From positions 1 to 8,531 of the forward strand of contig JAAYJY010000061.1 in NCBI GenBank assembly GCA_012522705.1: 8,531 nt of DNA, written 5' to 3'. Position numbers and translations under genes: made by a program. Positions 1 through 5,648 of the stretch are shown one piece after another. Under the pieces are notes generated by a model. It did no database searches and was not told where the DNA came from. It saw only the letters and a list, made by a program, of their open reading frames with translations. Position 1 is the first letter of the stretch. The number at the start of each line of letters is the position of its first letter. Source of the DNA: Syntrophomonadaceae bacterium. Its GTDB lineage: Bacteria > Bacillota > Syntrophomonadia > Syntrophomonadales > Syntrophomonadaceae.

Positions 1-551
1 ATGAGCGGGTCCGCAGCGGAGAGATCAATGAATCGGAGCTGTCTCGGATTCTTAAAGGATACTCAGACCTGATGCAGAGTGGTTTTTATTCCTATCCCTG
101 TCCTAACCTGACCCCGGAAAAAACCATTTCCATCGCCCGCAAATTCAAGGCGCAGAAGACTATCGACATGATGATAATCGACTATATTGGCAGAATGGAC
201 AAACAGGACCCCCGCTTGCAGGAATGGCAGGTGCTGGAACAGATCGTCAAGACCCAGAAAATGTTAGCCCAAAACCTGCAAATAGCGGTCATGTGTCTGG
301 TACAATTGAATCCGGATGGGAGTTTGCAGGGAGCCAAGCGGATGAAGAACGAATGCGACCTGATGCTTAAGCTCAGCCCTTTAAGCAAGGAGGATCAGGA
401 GACCAATCCGGATCTGCAGAAGTACGATGTCACCCCCAACTACGAAGTATACGTGGACAAGAATCGCGACGGGCAGAGCGGCATCCGCATCCCGGTCTAC
501 TTTGACCTGGCCCGTCAGACCATGAAGGATCCTGTAAGGGTATCGGTCTGA
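1..551 (+). CDS. DnaB-family helicase, C-terminal part (5' end outside window)
   Basis: The reading frame is open from the left edge (first full codon at base 3) and ends with TGA at 549-551, giving 182 visible residues. The start and Walker A lie upstream. The visible part matches the second half of a DnaB-type RecA-fold ATPase domain: an opening RVRSGEINESEL segment like the R-x-R-x-G stretch of DnaB, a Walker B-like MMIIDYIGRM (Asp codon at 180-182), a motif-3-like VQLN near 303, and near 459 a KNRDGQSG segment matching the K-x-R-x-G arginine-finger region. It differs from replicative DnaB: the usual S-Q-L-N-R is V-Q-L-N-P, and the stretch between motif 3 and the arginine finger is short and divergent. 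It is therefore more likely a DnaB-like accessory or phage-type ATPase than the housekeeping helicase. That last point is inference. The stop overlaps the next start by one base. Confidence 0.75.
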   Translation, partial: ERVRSGEINESELSRILKGYSDLMQSGFYSYPCPNLTPEKTISIARKFKAQKTIDMMIIDYIGRMDKQDPRLQEWQVLEQIVKTQKMLAQNLQIAVMCLVQLNPDGSLQGAKRMKNECDLMLKLSPLSKEDQETNPDLQKYDVTPNYEVYVDKNRDGQSGIRIPVYFDLARQTMKDPVRVSV

Positions 552-988
552 TGGCACCCATGGACAAAAATGTCAAGCAGCTGTACGATGCCCTGGTCAA
601 CCTGATCATCAACCTGCACCTGCAGAAGGATCGCCTGACCCGGGAGGAGATGTACTGTCTGCTCAGTGTTCTGGATATGGTGCTGGCGGACAAGGAGGAT
701 CAAGGGCTGGTCCAGGCGCTGCGCGAATGGCAGGAGGGCCAGCCCAACCAGGAAATAGATGCGATAATAAAAGCCACCCTGCTCAACATCGATTTCGCCA
801 AGCCTGCCATGCTGGCCGCCAACGTGGACACCATCGGCGAACTGGTAAGGTATAATAAGAGCTTGGTAGAATCGCGGCCGGCAGAGGATGGGCCATCGCC
901 GGATGAACCTTCACCGGATGAGCTGTCGGGCGATGATGAGCCCTCATCAGAAGAGCCGGCGACGGATGAACCTTCTTCAGATGAATAA
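551..988 (+). CDS. Unknown 145-aa protein with acidic pentapeptide-repeat tail
   Basis: I do not recognise a family. The ATG at 551 shares its A with the TGA of the helicase-like gene, so translation is probably coupled. A TAAGGG at 534-540 lies ten bases upstream. A second ATG at 560 is possible but less well placed. Residues 1-108 look helical and soluble, with amphipathic stretches around 5-26 and 30-60. No signal peptide or membrane segment is seen. Residues 111-145 are a low-complexity tail with 15 Asp/Glu, 7 Pro and 7 Ser in 35 residues, arranged as repeats of P-S-x-D-E. Such a tail is probably disordered and could bind a basic partner or mimic nucleic acid charge. The coupling suggests it works with the helicase-like protein; that is inference only. 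Coding status is supported by coupling and the clean frame, function is not known. Confidence 0.7.
   Translation: MAPMDKNVKQLYDALVNLIINLHLQKDRLTREEMYCLLSVLDMVLADKEDQGLVQALREWQEGQPNQEIDAIIKATLLNIDFAKPAMLAANVDTIGELVRYNKSLVESRPAEDGPSPDEPSPDELSGDDEPSSEEPATDEPSSDE
893..985 (+). repeat. Six imperfect 15-base coding repeats (P-S-x-D-E)
   Basis: The last 31 codons before the TAA read as PSPDE, PSPDE, LSGDDE, PSSEE, PATDE, PSSDE. The unit is five codons, one copy having six. The GATGAA/GATGAG core recurs at DNA level while third positions vary, so the repeat appears kept at the protein level rather than freshly duplicated. Confidence 0.8.
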
Positions 989-1010
989 ACAGGAGTTGGA
1001 CGCATAAATT

Positions 1011-2114
1011 ATGTTCGATTTTGTTAAGAACCGAGCCCGCCCGGAGATATTTACCCTCAAACCTTATGTGCCCGGCAAACCGATAGAGGAAGTTCGGCGG
1101 GAACTGGGGCTGGAGGACGTAATCAAACTCGCTTCCAACGAGAACCCCCTGGGCCCGTCGCCTCTGGCCATGGAGGCGGCCGCCGCCAGCCTGGGCGACC
1201 TCAGCATGTACCCGGATGCCAACTGCTGGCTGCTCAAGCACAAACTAGCCGCCCATCTGGGTGCCGATGCCGGTCAGATCCTGGTAGGCAACGGTTCGGA
1301 TGAGCTCTTGATGATGCTGGCTGCCGCCTTTATAAATCAGGGCGACCAGGTCATATATGGCACCCCCACTTTTTCCGGATACGAGTTTACGGCCAAAATC
1401 ATGGGGGCGGACTGCTTGGAAATACCGCTGGCCGATTTCACTTACGACCTGGAAGCGATACTGGCTGCCGTGAATGAGCGGACCAAGATGATCTATATCT
1501 GCAATCCCAACAACCCCACCGGCACCATCGTCAGGAAGCAGGGCATCCAGAGTTTTATGGACCGGGTGCCCGACCAGGTGCTGGTGGTTTTCGATGAGGC
1601 CTATGGGGAATATGCGGAGAGTCCTGAATTTATCAGCGGATACCAATATGTCCGGGAGGGGCGCAATGCCATAGTACTGCACACTTTTTCCAAAATATAC
1701 GGCTTGGCCGGGCTGCGCATCGGTTACGCCCTCACTTCCTCCAGTATCGCGGAGGCAGTGGAGCGGATCAGAGATCCCTTCAATGTCAATAGCATGGCCC
1801 AGGCGGGAGCCCGGGCGGCTCTGGATGATAGCGAGCATCTGCGCCGCAGCCAGGAACTCAACCGGCAGGGAAAAGAGTATCTCTATGAATCCCTGACCAG
1901 GATGGGGCTGTTCCATGTGCCTACCGAAGCCAACTTCATCTTCCTGGATACCGGCCGCAGCTGCCGCCAGGTTTTTGAGTCCCTGTTGCAAAGGGGAGTA
2001 ATAATCCGCTGCGGTGATGTATTTGGCTATCCAAATTTTATCCGGGTTACCATTGGCACCGGGGAACAGAACCGGCGTTTCATCGAATCGTTGACACAGG
2101 TGCTGAGGGGTTAG
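1011..2114 (+). CDS. hisC: HisC-family PLP aminotransferase (histidinol-phosphate / aromatic)
   Basis: A complete 367-residue fold-type I aminotransferase of the HisC family, of normal length. It transfers an amino group between histidinol phosphate or an aromatic amino acid and 2-oxoglutarate, in the cytoplasm. Visible family motifs in order: SNENPLGPSP (42-51), YPD (67-69), GNGSDE (93-98), CNPNNPTG (164-171) with the PLP-contacting Asn, DEAY (195-198) with the Asp that pairs with the PLP ring nitrogen, SK at 227-228 where Lys228 is the expected Schiff-base lysine, GLRIGY with Arg236, and RVTIGT with Arg345, the usual carboxylate-binding Arg. The ATG at 1011 gives the normal family N-terminus; AGGAG at 991-995 is rather far (15 bases). 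No other his gene is in view and iorAB follows, so an aromatic aminotransferase role is plausible; B. subtilis HisC is known to serve both pathways. Family call is firm, substrate is not. Confidence 0.93.
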   Translation: MFDFVKNRARPEIFTLKPYVPGKPIEEVRRELGLEDVIKLASNENPLGPSPLAMEAAAASLGDLSMYPDANCWLLKHKLAAHLGADAGQILVGNGSDELLMMLAAAFINQGDQVIYGTPTFSGYEFTAKIMGADCLEIPLADFTYDLEAILAAVNERTKMIYICNPNNPTGTIVRKQGIQSFMDRVPDQVLVVFDEAYGEYAESPEFISGYQYVREGRNAIVLHTFSKIYGLAGLRIGYALTSSSIAEAVERIRDPFNVNSMAQAGARAALDDSEHLRRSQELNRQGKEYLYESLTRMGLFHVPTEANFIFLDTGRSCRQVFESLLQRGVIIRCGDVFGYPNFIRVTIGTGEQNRRFIESLTQVLRG

Positions 2115-2122
2115 GCCCAGAT

Positions 2123-2662
2123 ATGGAAACGGTCAGGATATTTTATGATGACCGATTGGCGGCTGCGGTGCTGGCTCATAATCTGGGCGCCATGCTGGCC
2201 GGCATAGAGTGCCAGCCGCTGCTCCTCTGTATCGGCTCGGACCGGCACCTCCTGGATTGCCTGCGCCCTTTGACCGGGACCATGCTACAGGAAGCGATGC
2301 CGGGCATAGATGTGGTGGGGACCTTGGAAAAACCTCTCCACGCCCGCAATATGGTGCGCACTTTAGAGGGGTTGGAGCCGATAAGGCCGGGCCGGGTGGT
2401 GATAGCGGTGGATGCCTCGGTGGGCAACCCGGAAGAGATCGGTTTGCTGAAATTGCGTCCCGGCAGCCTGAGCCCTGGCAAGGCGGTAGCCCGGAACCTG
2501 CCTGCGGTAGGAGACTATGCCTTGACCGGGGTAGTGGACGTCCGGGCCAACAAAAGCGGGATACGCAACCGGTATGCCGGCTTGGGGATGGTTTATGCCA
2601 TGGCCCGGGTCATAAGCCAGGCGATCACCGAATGCTATCAGTTCAAATTTGGATTTCAATAG
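2123..2662 (+). CDS. yyaC: YyaC-family sporulation protein (DUF1256, GPR-like)
   Basis: A 179-residue protein matching the YyaC/DUF1256 family, found in endospore formers and related in fold to the spore protease GPR. Family features seen: LLLCIGSDR (33-41) in place of the common C-I-G-T-D-R, RPLTGTML (48-55), GTLEKPLHARN (66-76), VIAVDASVG (93-101) with Asp97, SPGKAV (117-122), LPAVGDYALTG (126-136), and a helical C-terminus. The exact molecular role of YyaC is not settled; a processing or germination-related function is usually assumed from the GPR relationship. It begins 8 bases after the hisC stop, so it is probably co-transcribed. Its presence is the best evidence in the window for a spore-forming Firmicute. 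The Ser replacing Thr in the first motif and the lack of the usual G-D-S after it suggest a divergent member. Confidence 0.87.
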   Translation: METVRIFYDDRLAAAVLAHNLGAMLAGIECQPLLLCIGSDRHLLDCLRPLTGTMLQEAMPGIDVVGTLEKPLHARNMVRTLEGLEPIRPGRVVIAVDASVGNPEEIGLLKLRPGSLSPGKAVARNLPAVGDYALTGVVDVRANKSGIRNRYAGLGMVYAMARVISQAITECYQFKFGFQ

Positions 2663-2711
2663 GCATTCCAAATTTATTAGATATATTCTAATTTAGGCAG
2701 GAAACTCTGAC

Positions 2712-2717
2712 AGGAGG
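2712..2717 (+). promoter_or_regulatory. Ribosome binding site fixing the TTG start of iorA
   Basis: AGGAGG sits 8 bases before the TTG at 2726, while the first in-frame ATG (2738) is 20 bases away. Spacing therefore selects TTG. The spacer contains a run of seven T that runs into the start codon. Confidence 0.8.
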
Positions 2718-2725
2718 TAGTTTTT

Positions 2726-4468
2726 TTGAAACAGTTGATGAGTGGCAACGAAGGTATAGCCAGAGGCGCCTATGAGGCAGGGGTCACCGTGGCAGCCGCC
2801 TATCCGGGTACCCCCAGCACCGAGATAGTGAACAACCTGGCTGATTATGCGGGTGTTTACGCGGAATGGTCCCCCAATGAAAAGGTAGCCCTGGAAGTGG
2901 CCATGGGGGCTTCATTTGGCGGGGCCCGCTCCCTGGCGGCCATGAAGCACGTGGGTGTGAACGTAGCGGCCGACCCCTTATTCACTTTCGCCTATACCGG
3001 CGTTAACGGCGGATGTGTGGTGGTTTCGGCTGATGACCCGGGCATGCATTCTTCCCAAAATGAACAGGACAACCGCGGTTATGGGATATTTGCCAAGCTG
3101 CCGGTGGTGGAGCCTTCCGACAGTCAGGAGGCCAAGGATTTTACCCGTCTGGCTTTCGAGCTTGGTGAACGCTTCGATACCCCGGTTATGTTGAGGGTTA
3201 CTACCCGTCTATGCCATTCCCAGAGTATGGTCGAGTTAGGGGAAGTCTTGGAACAGCCTTTGAAGGACTACAAGAAGAATAGTCAGAAATACGTGATGCT
3301 GCCGGTGCACGCCCGCCCCCGCCATGTGGCTGTGGAGAAACGGATGGCGGAGCTGCGGGAGTATGCGGAAGACACCGGGCTGAATCGTATCGAATGGGGC
3401 GAGCCCGGCTTGGGGGTCATTACCAGCGGGGTCGTGTACCAGTATCTCAAAGAAGTCATGCCGCAAGCATCGGTATTGAAACTGGGGATGACCAATCCTC
3501 TGCCGGAGAAGATGATCCGGGATTTTGCCGCTCGGGTGGAGCGTCTGGTGGTGCTGGAAGAATTGGAGCCGGTAATTGAAACCCAGATCAAAGCTTGGGG
3601 GATTGCGGTGGAGGGCAAGGAGCTGTTCGGCAATATCGGCGAATACAGCCCGGAGATGATTGAAACCCGGCTGCTCGCTCCAGACCTTCCGCAGCCAGTT
3701 GTCTTACAGAGGGAGATCCCGCCCCGGCCGCCCCTACTGTGCCCGGGTTGTCCCCATCGGGGGGTCTTCAACGTCCTGCGCCGCATGCGGGTGGCGGTTA
3801 TTGGCGACATAGGCTGTTATACCCTGGGCGCACTGCCCCCTCTGGACTCCATGGACACCATGGTCGACATGGGGGCCAGCATCAGCAATGCACTGGGGAT
3901 TCAGAAGGCCCGCGGTGAAGAGTTTGCCCGCCGCTCCATAGCCGTGATCGGGGATTCGACCTTTATTCATTCCGGGATAACCGGACTCATAGATATCGTT
4001 TACAATCAAGGCCAGACCACGGTTGTGATCCTGGATAACGACACCACCGCTATGACCGGCCACCAGGAGCATCCCGCCACGGGGCGCAATATAAAGGGGG
4101 AACCCACGCCCAGGCTGGACCTGGAAGGTCTATGTCGGGCGATTGGCATCCAGCACATCCAGGTGGTCGATCCCCTGCAGCTGGACGTCCTCACTGAGAC
4201 CATAAAAACAGAATTGGCCCGGCCCGAGCCGTCGGTCATAATTGCCCGCCGGCCTTGCGCCTTACTGGTCAAAGAACCGGTAAAGGCAAGGTATTATGTA
4301 GATGAAGATATTTGCAATGGTTGCCGGCTGTGCATCCGCCTCGGCTGTACCGGTATTCATTGGAAAGAAGAGGAGAAGGTGGCGCAATTCAACCTGGATA
4401 ACTGTATTTCCTGCGGACTCTGTCCCCAGGTCTGCAAATTCGATGCGATAAAGACGGTGGAGGAGTAG
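2726..4468 (+). CDS. iorA: Indolepyruvate:ferredoxin oxidoreductase, alpha subunit
   Basis: A complete 580-residue IorA. With IorB it oxidatively decarboxylates arylpyruvates (indolepyruvate, phenylpyruvate and similar) with CoA to the aryl-acetyl-CoA, reducing ferredoxin; it is cytoplasmic and oxygen-sensitive. The order fits the family. The N-terminal pyrimidine-binding domain has AYPGTPSTEI (25-34), AEWSPNEKVALE (46-57) and DDPGMHSSQNEQDNR (103-117). CPGCPHRG follows at 339-346. The TPP/Mg domain has GDIGCYTLG (360-368), GDS at 409-411 and DND at 437-439, the spaced G-D-x ... D-N motif. A C-terminal two-cluster ferredoxin domain has Cys530, 533, 536, 541 (C-x2-C-x2-C-x4-C) and Cys560, 563, 566, 570 (C-x2-C-x2-C-x3-C). 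The Pro that often follows the last Cys of each cluster is absent, Thr and Lys being there instead. Start is TTG, chosen on Shine-Dalgarno spacing. iorB follows after 2 bases. Confidence 0.96.
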   Translation: MKQLMSGNEGIARGAYEAGVTVAAAYPGTPSTEIVNNLADYAGVYAEWSPNEKVALEVAMGASFGGARSLAAMKHVGVNVAADPLFTFAYTGVNGGCVVVSADDPGMHSSQNEQDNRGYGIFAKLPVVEPSDSQEAKDFTRLAFELGERFDTPVMLRVTTRLCHSQSMVELGEVLEQPLKDYKKNSQKYVMLPVHARPRHVAVEKRMAELREYAEDTGLNRIEWGEPGLGVITSGVVYQYLKEVMPQASVLKLGMTNPLPEKMIRDFAARVERLVVLEELEPVIETQIKAWGIAVEGKELFGNIGEYSPEMIETRLLAPDLPQPVVLQREIPPRPPLLCPGCPHRGVFNVLRRMRVAVIGDIGCYTLGALPPLDSMDTMVDMGASISNALGIQKARGEEFARRSIAVIGDSTFIHSGITGLIDIVYNQGQTTVVILDNDTTAMTGHQEHPATGRNIKGEPTPRLDLEGLCRAIGIQHIQVVDPLQLDVLTETIKTELARPEPSVIIARRPCALLVKEPVKARYYVDEDICNGCRLCIRLGCTGIHWKEEEKVAQFNLDNCISCGLCPQVCKFDAIKTVEE

Positions 4469-4470
4469 AT

Positions 4471-5055
4471 ATGACGCAAACTGTCAGAAACATATTAATA
4501 GTTGGTGTGGGTGGACAGGGCACGCTGATGACCAGCCGTATCCTGGCCCGGGTAGCGGTCAATATGGGTTATGATGTCAAGGCCACTGAAGTCCATGGTA
4601 TGGCCCAAAGAGGCGGTAGTGTAGTTTCCGAGGTGCGGTATGGCGAAAAGATCCATTCCCCGGTCATAAAAAAAGGGGATGTGGATGTACTGCTGGCCTT
4701 TGAGAAACTGGAGGCCGCCCGTTGGATCTCGTATCAGAAGCCGGGAGGCAAGGTGATAATAAATGACGTCCGGGTAGACCCCTTGCCGGTCATGACTGGC
4801 AAGGCCAAGTATCCTAACGATATCGCCCAGCATATAGCTGAGCTGATCCCGGACACCACCATCGTCGATGCCACCGAACTGGCTGTTGAGTGCGGCAGTG
4901 CCAAGGCCGCCAACGTGGTGCTGGTAGGGATGCTGGCCGGTGCTTTGGACATTCCCGGGGAAGAAGTGGAAAAGGCCGTCCGGGAGATGGTTCCGGCCAA
5001 GGCTTTGGACACTAATATAAAGGCTTATCGGCGCGGCGTGGATTTGTGTAAATAG
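4471..5055 (+). CDS. iorB: Indolepyruvate:ferredoxin oxidoreductase, beta subunit
   Basis: A complete 194-residue IorB, the gamma-type subunit of the 2-oxoacid:ferredoxin oxidoreductase superfamily that pairs with IorA. Visible hallmarks are GVGGQGTLMTSRIL (12-25), the glycine-rich loop of this domain, then EVHGMAQRGGSV (40-51), the near-invariant H-G-M-A-Q-R-G-G motif, and KAANVVLVGMLAG (145-157) near the C-terminus. Length is normal for the family. GGAGGAG at 4459-4465, inside the last codons of iorA, gives a well-spaced ribosome binding site, and only two bases separate the genes, so the two subunits are almost certainly co-translated in equal amounts. It is the last gene of the packed left cluster; an AT-rich gap follows, with no clear intrinsic terminator seen. 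Confidence 0.96.
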   Translation: MTQTVRNILIVGVGGQGTLMTSRILARVAVNMGYDVKATEVHGMAQRGGSVVSEVRYGEKIHSPVIKKGDVDVLLAFEKLEAARWISYQKPGGKVIINDVRVDPLPVMTGKAKYPNDIAQHIAELIPDTTIVDATELAVECGSAKAANVVLVGMLAGALDIPGEEVEKAVREMVPAKALDTNIKAYRRGVDLCK

Positions 5056-5105
5056 CCTCGTTCTACCCAGATAACATATGTGAAATTATAAGCATGTCCA
5101 ATTGG

Positions 5106-5134
5106 TTGACTTGCACATTTTTTACAAATAGAAT
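5106..5134 (+). promoter_or_regulatory. Sigma-A-type promoter
   Basis: TTGACT (5106-5111) and TAGAAT (5129-5134) are each five of six to consensus with an ideal 17-base spacer. Transcription would start around 5141, leaving a leader of about 500 bases before the crotonase ATG. The palindrome CCAATTGG at 5098-5105 directly abuts the -35 box and is a candidate operator. No equally good promoter was found closer to the operon. Confidence 0.6.
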
Positions 5135-5156
5135 TAAAAAGGAATCAATAGTCCGG

Positions 5157-5189
5157 CGATTCGCTGATGTATAATTTTTCAACGAATCG
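5157..5189 (+). repeat. Perfect 7-bp inverted repeat CGATTCG/CGAATCG
   Basis: Arms at 5157-5163 and 5183-5189 with a 19-base AT-rich loop. It lies just downstream of the predicted transcription start, so it could be an RNA hairpin or a protein-binding site. The left arm overlaps the 5' arm (5152-5159) of a longer-range 8-bp pairing with 5321-5328. Confidence 0.5.
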
Positions 5190-5323
5190 ATGTACATAAT
5201 AACCAATAAATACTGCAAGTTTATACCCTTTCACAAATATTTATAACCATAAAGATTTTCGGATAATCTCTTCTGTATATATAAAACAACAAAGAAATCA
5301 CAAAATAGAATTAAAGCTATTCG

Positions 5324-5361
5324 CCGGAAAATCCTTTTTCTTAAGGGAGGATGGAGTTCGG
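5324..5361 (+). other. Candidate leader hairpin
   Basis: CCGGA (5324-5328) can pair with TTCGG (5357-5361, one G-U), and inside it ATCCT (5331-5335) with AGGAT (5348-5352), possibly extended by G-U pairs. It would sequester the AAGGGAGG at 5343-5350. Its 5' arm is the same sequence that can pair with 5152-5159, so the two structures exclude each other. No continuous T-tract follows, so a terminator is not supported. Confidence 0.3.
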
Positions 5362-5586
5362 TTTCATTTGGTGTTTGTTTAATGCTATACACATTATTAA
5401 CAACGCGGAAACCCCTGTTTTACCGTGCTCATCCTCAACCCAGTATGCACTTTGATCAGGATAATGATAAATATCGCTTCATCACAAGATATTGCTCGGA
5501 TAATAATAGCTAAAGAAGGAAAACGCAATCGGAGTGACGAAAGTAGTATTTGTCAATAGCTATGGTTTCCCAATATTCATTAAGAT

Positions 5587-5595
5587 AAGGAGGTG
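5587..5595 (+). promoter_or_regulatory. Orphan strong Shine-Dalgarno sequence
   Basis: AAGGAGGTG is a nine-base match to the usual complement of the 16S rRNA 3' end but sits 53 bases before the crotonase ATG, which has its own site. Only very short frames follow: TTG at 5596 or CTG at 5599, ending at the TGA at 5620-5622, or an ATG at 5615 that is too distant. It may serve a leader peptide, act as a ribosome standby site, or be a remnant. Confidence 0.45.
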
Positions 5596-5636
5596 TTGCT
5601 GGTCACAGAACAGTATGCTTGAGGCAGAGCAAAAAG

Positions 5637-5642
5637 AGGAGG
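5637..5642 (+). promoter_or_regulatory. Ribosome binding site of the crotonase gene
   Basis: AGGAGG followed by GG and four A places the ATG at 5649 six bases downstream. This fixes the start upstream of the in-frame TGA; the internal ATG at 5721 has no Shine-Dalgarno sequence. Confidence 0.8.
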
Positions 5643-5648
5643 GGAAAA

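Larger units (their letters stand above)
5056..5648 (+). other. AT-rich intergenic region, probable promoter and long leader
   Basis: No convincing gene is present in these 593 bases on either strand. Composition drops sharply against both flanks; for example 5281-5340 has 17 G/C in 60. It contains a strong sigma-A-like promoter near the left end, several inverted repeats, a 13-base direct repeat (AAATAGAATTAAA at 5126-5138 and 5303-5315) and a strong unassigned Shine-Dalgarno sequence near the right end. I could not match it to a known riboswitch or small RNA. The likeliest reading is the transcription start and leader for the beta-oxidation operon. Confidence 0.6.

Noticed and set aside
1245..1991. 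Long minus-strand open frame (248 aa) opposite hisC
   Set aside because: The + strand carries a clear HisC with all catalytic motifs; the opposite frame shows no family motif and is a by-product of GC-rich codons.
2209..2691. 160-aa + strand frame overlapping yyaC
   Set aside because: It has a Gly/Pro/Arg-rich shifted-frame composition, and the overlapping frame is a recognisable YyaC protein.
2676..2692. AT-only-leaning hairpin ATTAGA/TCTAAT between yyaC and iorA, possible terminator or promoter
   Set aside because: The stem is six mostly A-T pairs with no T-tract immediately after it, and no matching -35 box lies at a proper distance from TATATT at 2682; likely just AT-rich spacer.
5056..5125. 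Intrinsic terminator after iorB
   Set aside because: There is a TTTTTT run near 5118-5123, but no GC-rich stem precedes it; only short palindromes (ACATATGT, CCAATTGG) are present.
5351..5455. 34-aa frame starting ATG at 5351 after AAGGGAGG
   Set aside because: The purine-rich site touches the ATG with no spacing, and the peptide has no recognisable feature. Kept only as part of the leader hairpin idea.
5536..5579. Second promoter close to the crotonase (TTGTCA at 5550-5555)
   Set aside because: No acceptable -10 box lies 16-18 bases downstream; the best candidates match only about half of consensus.
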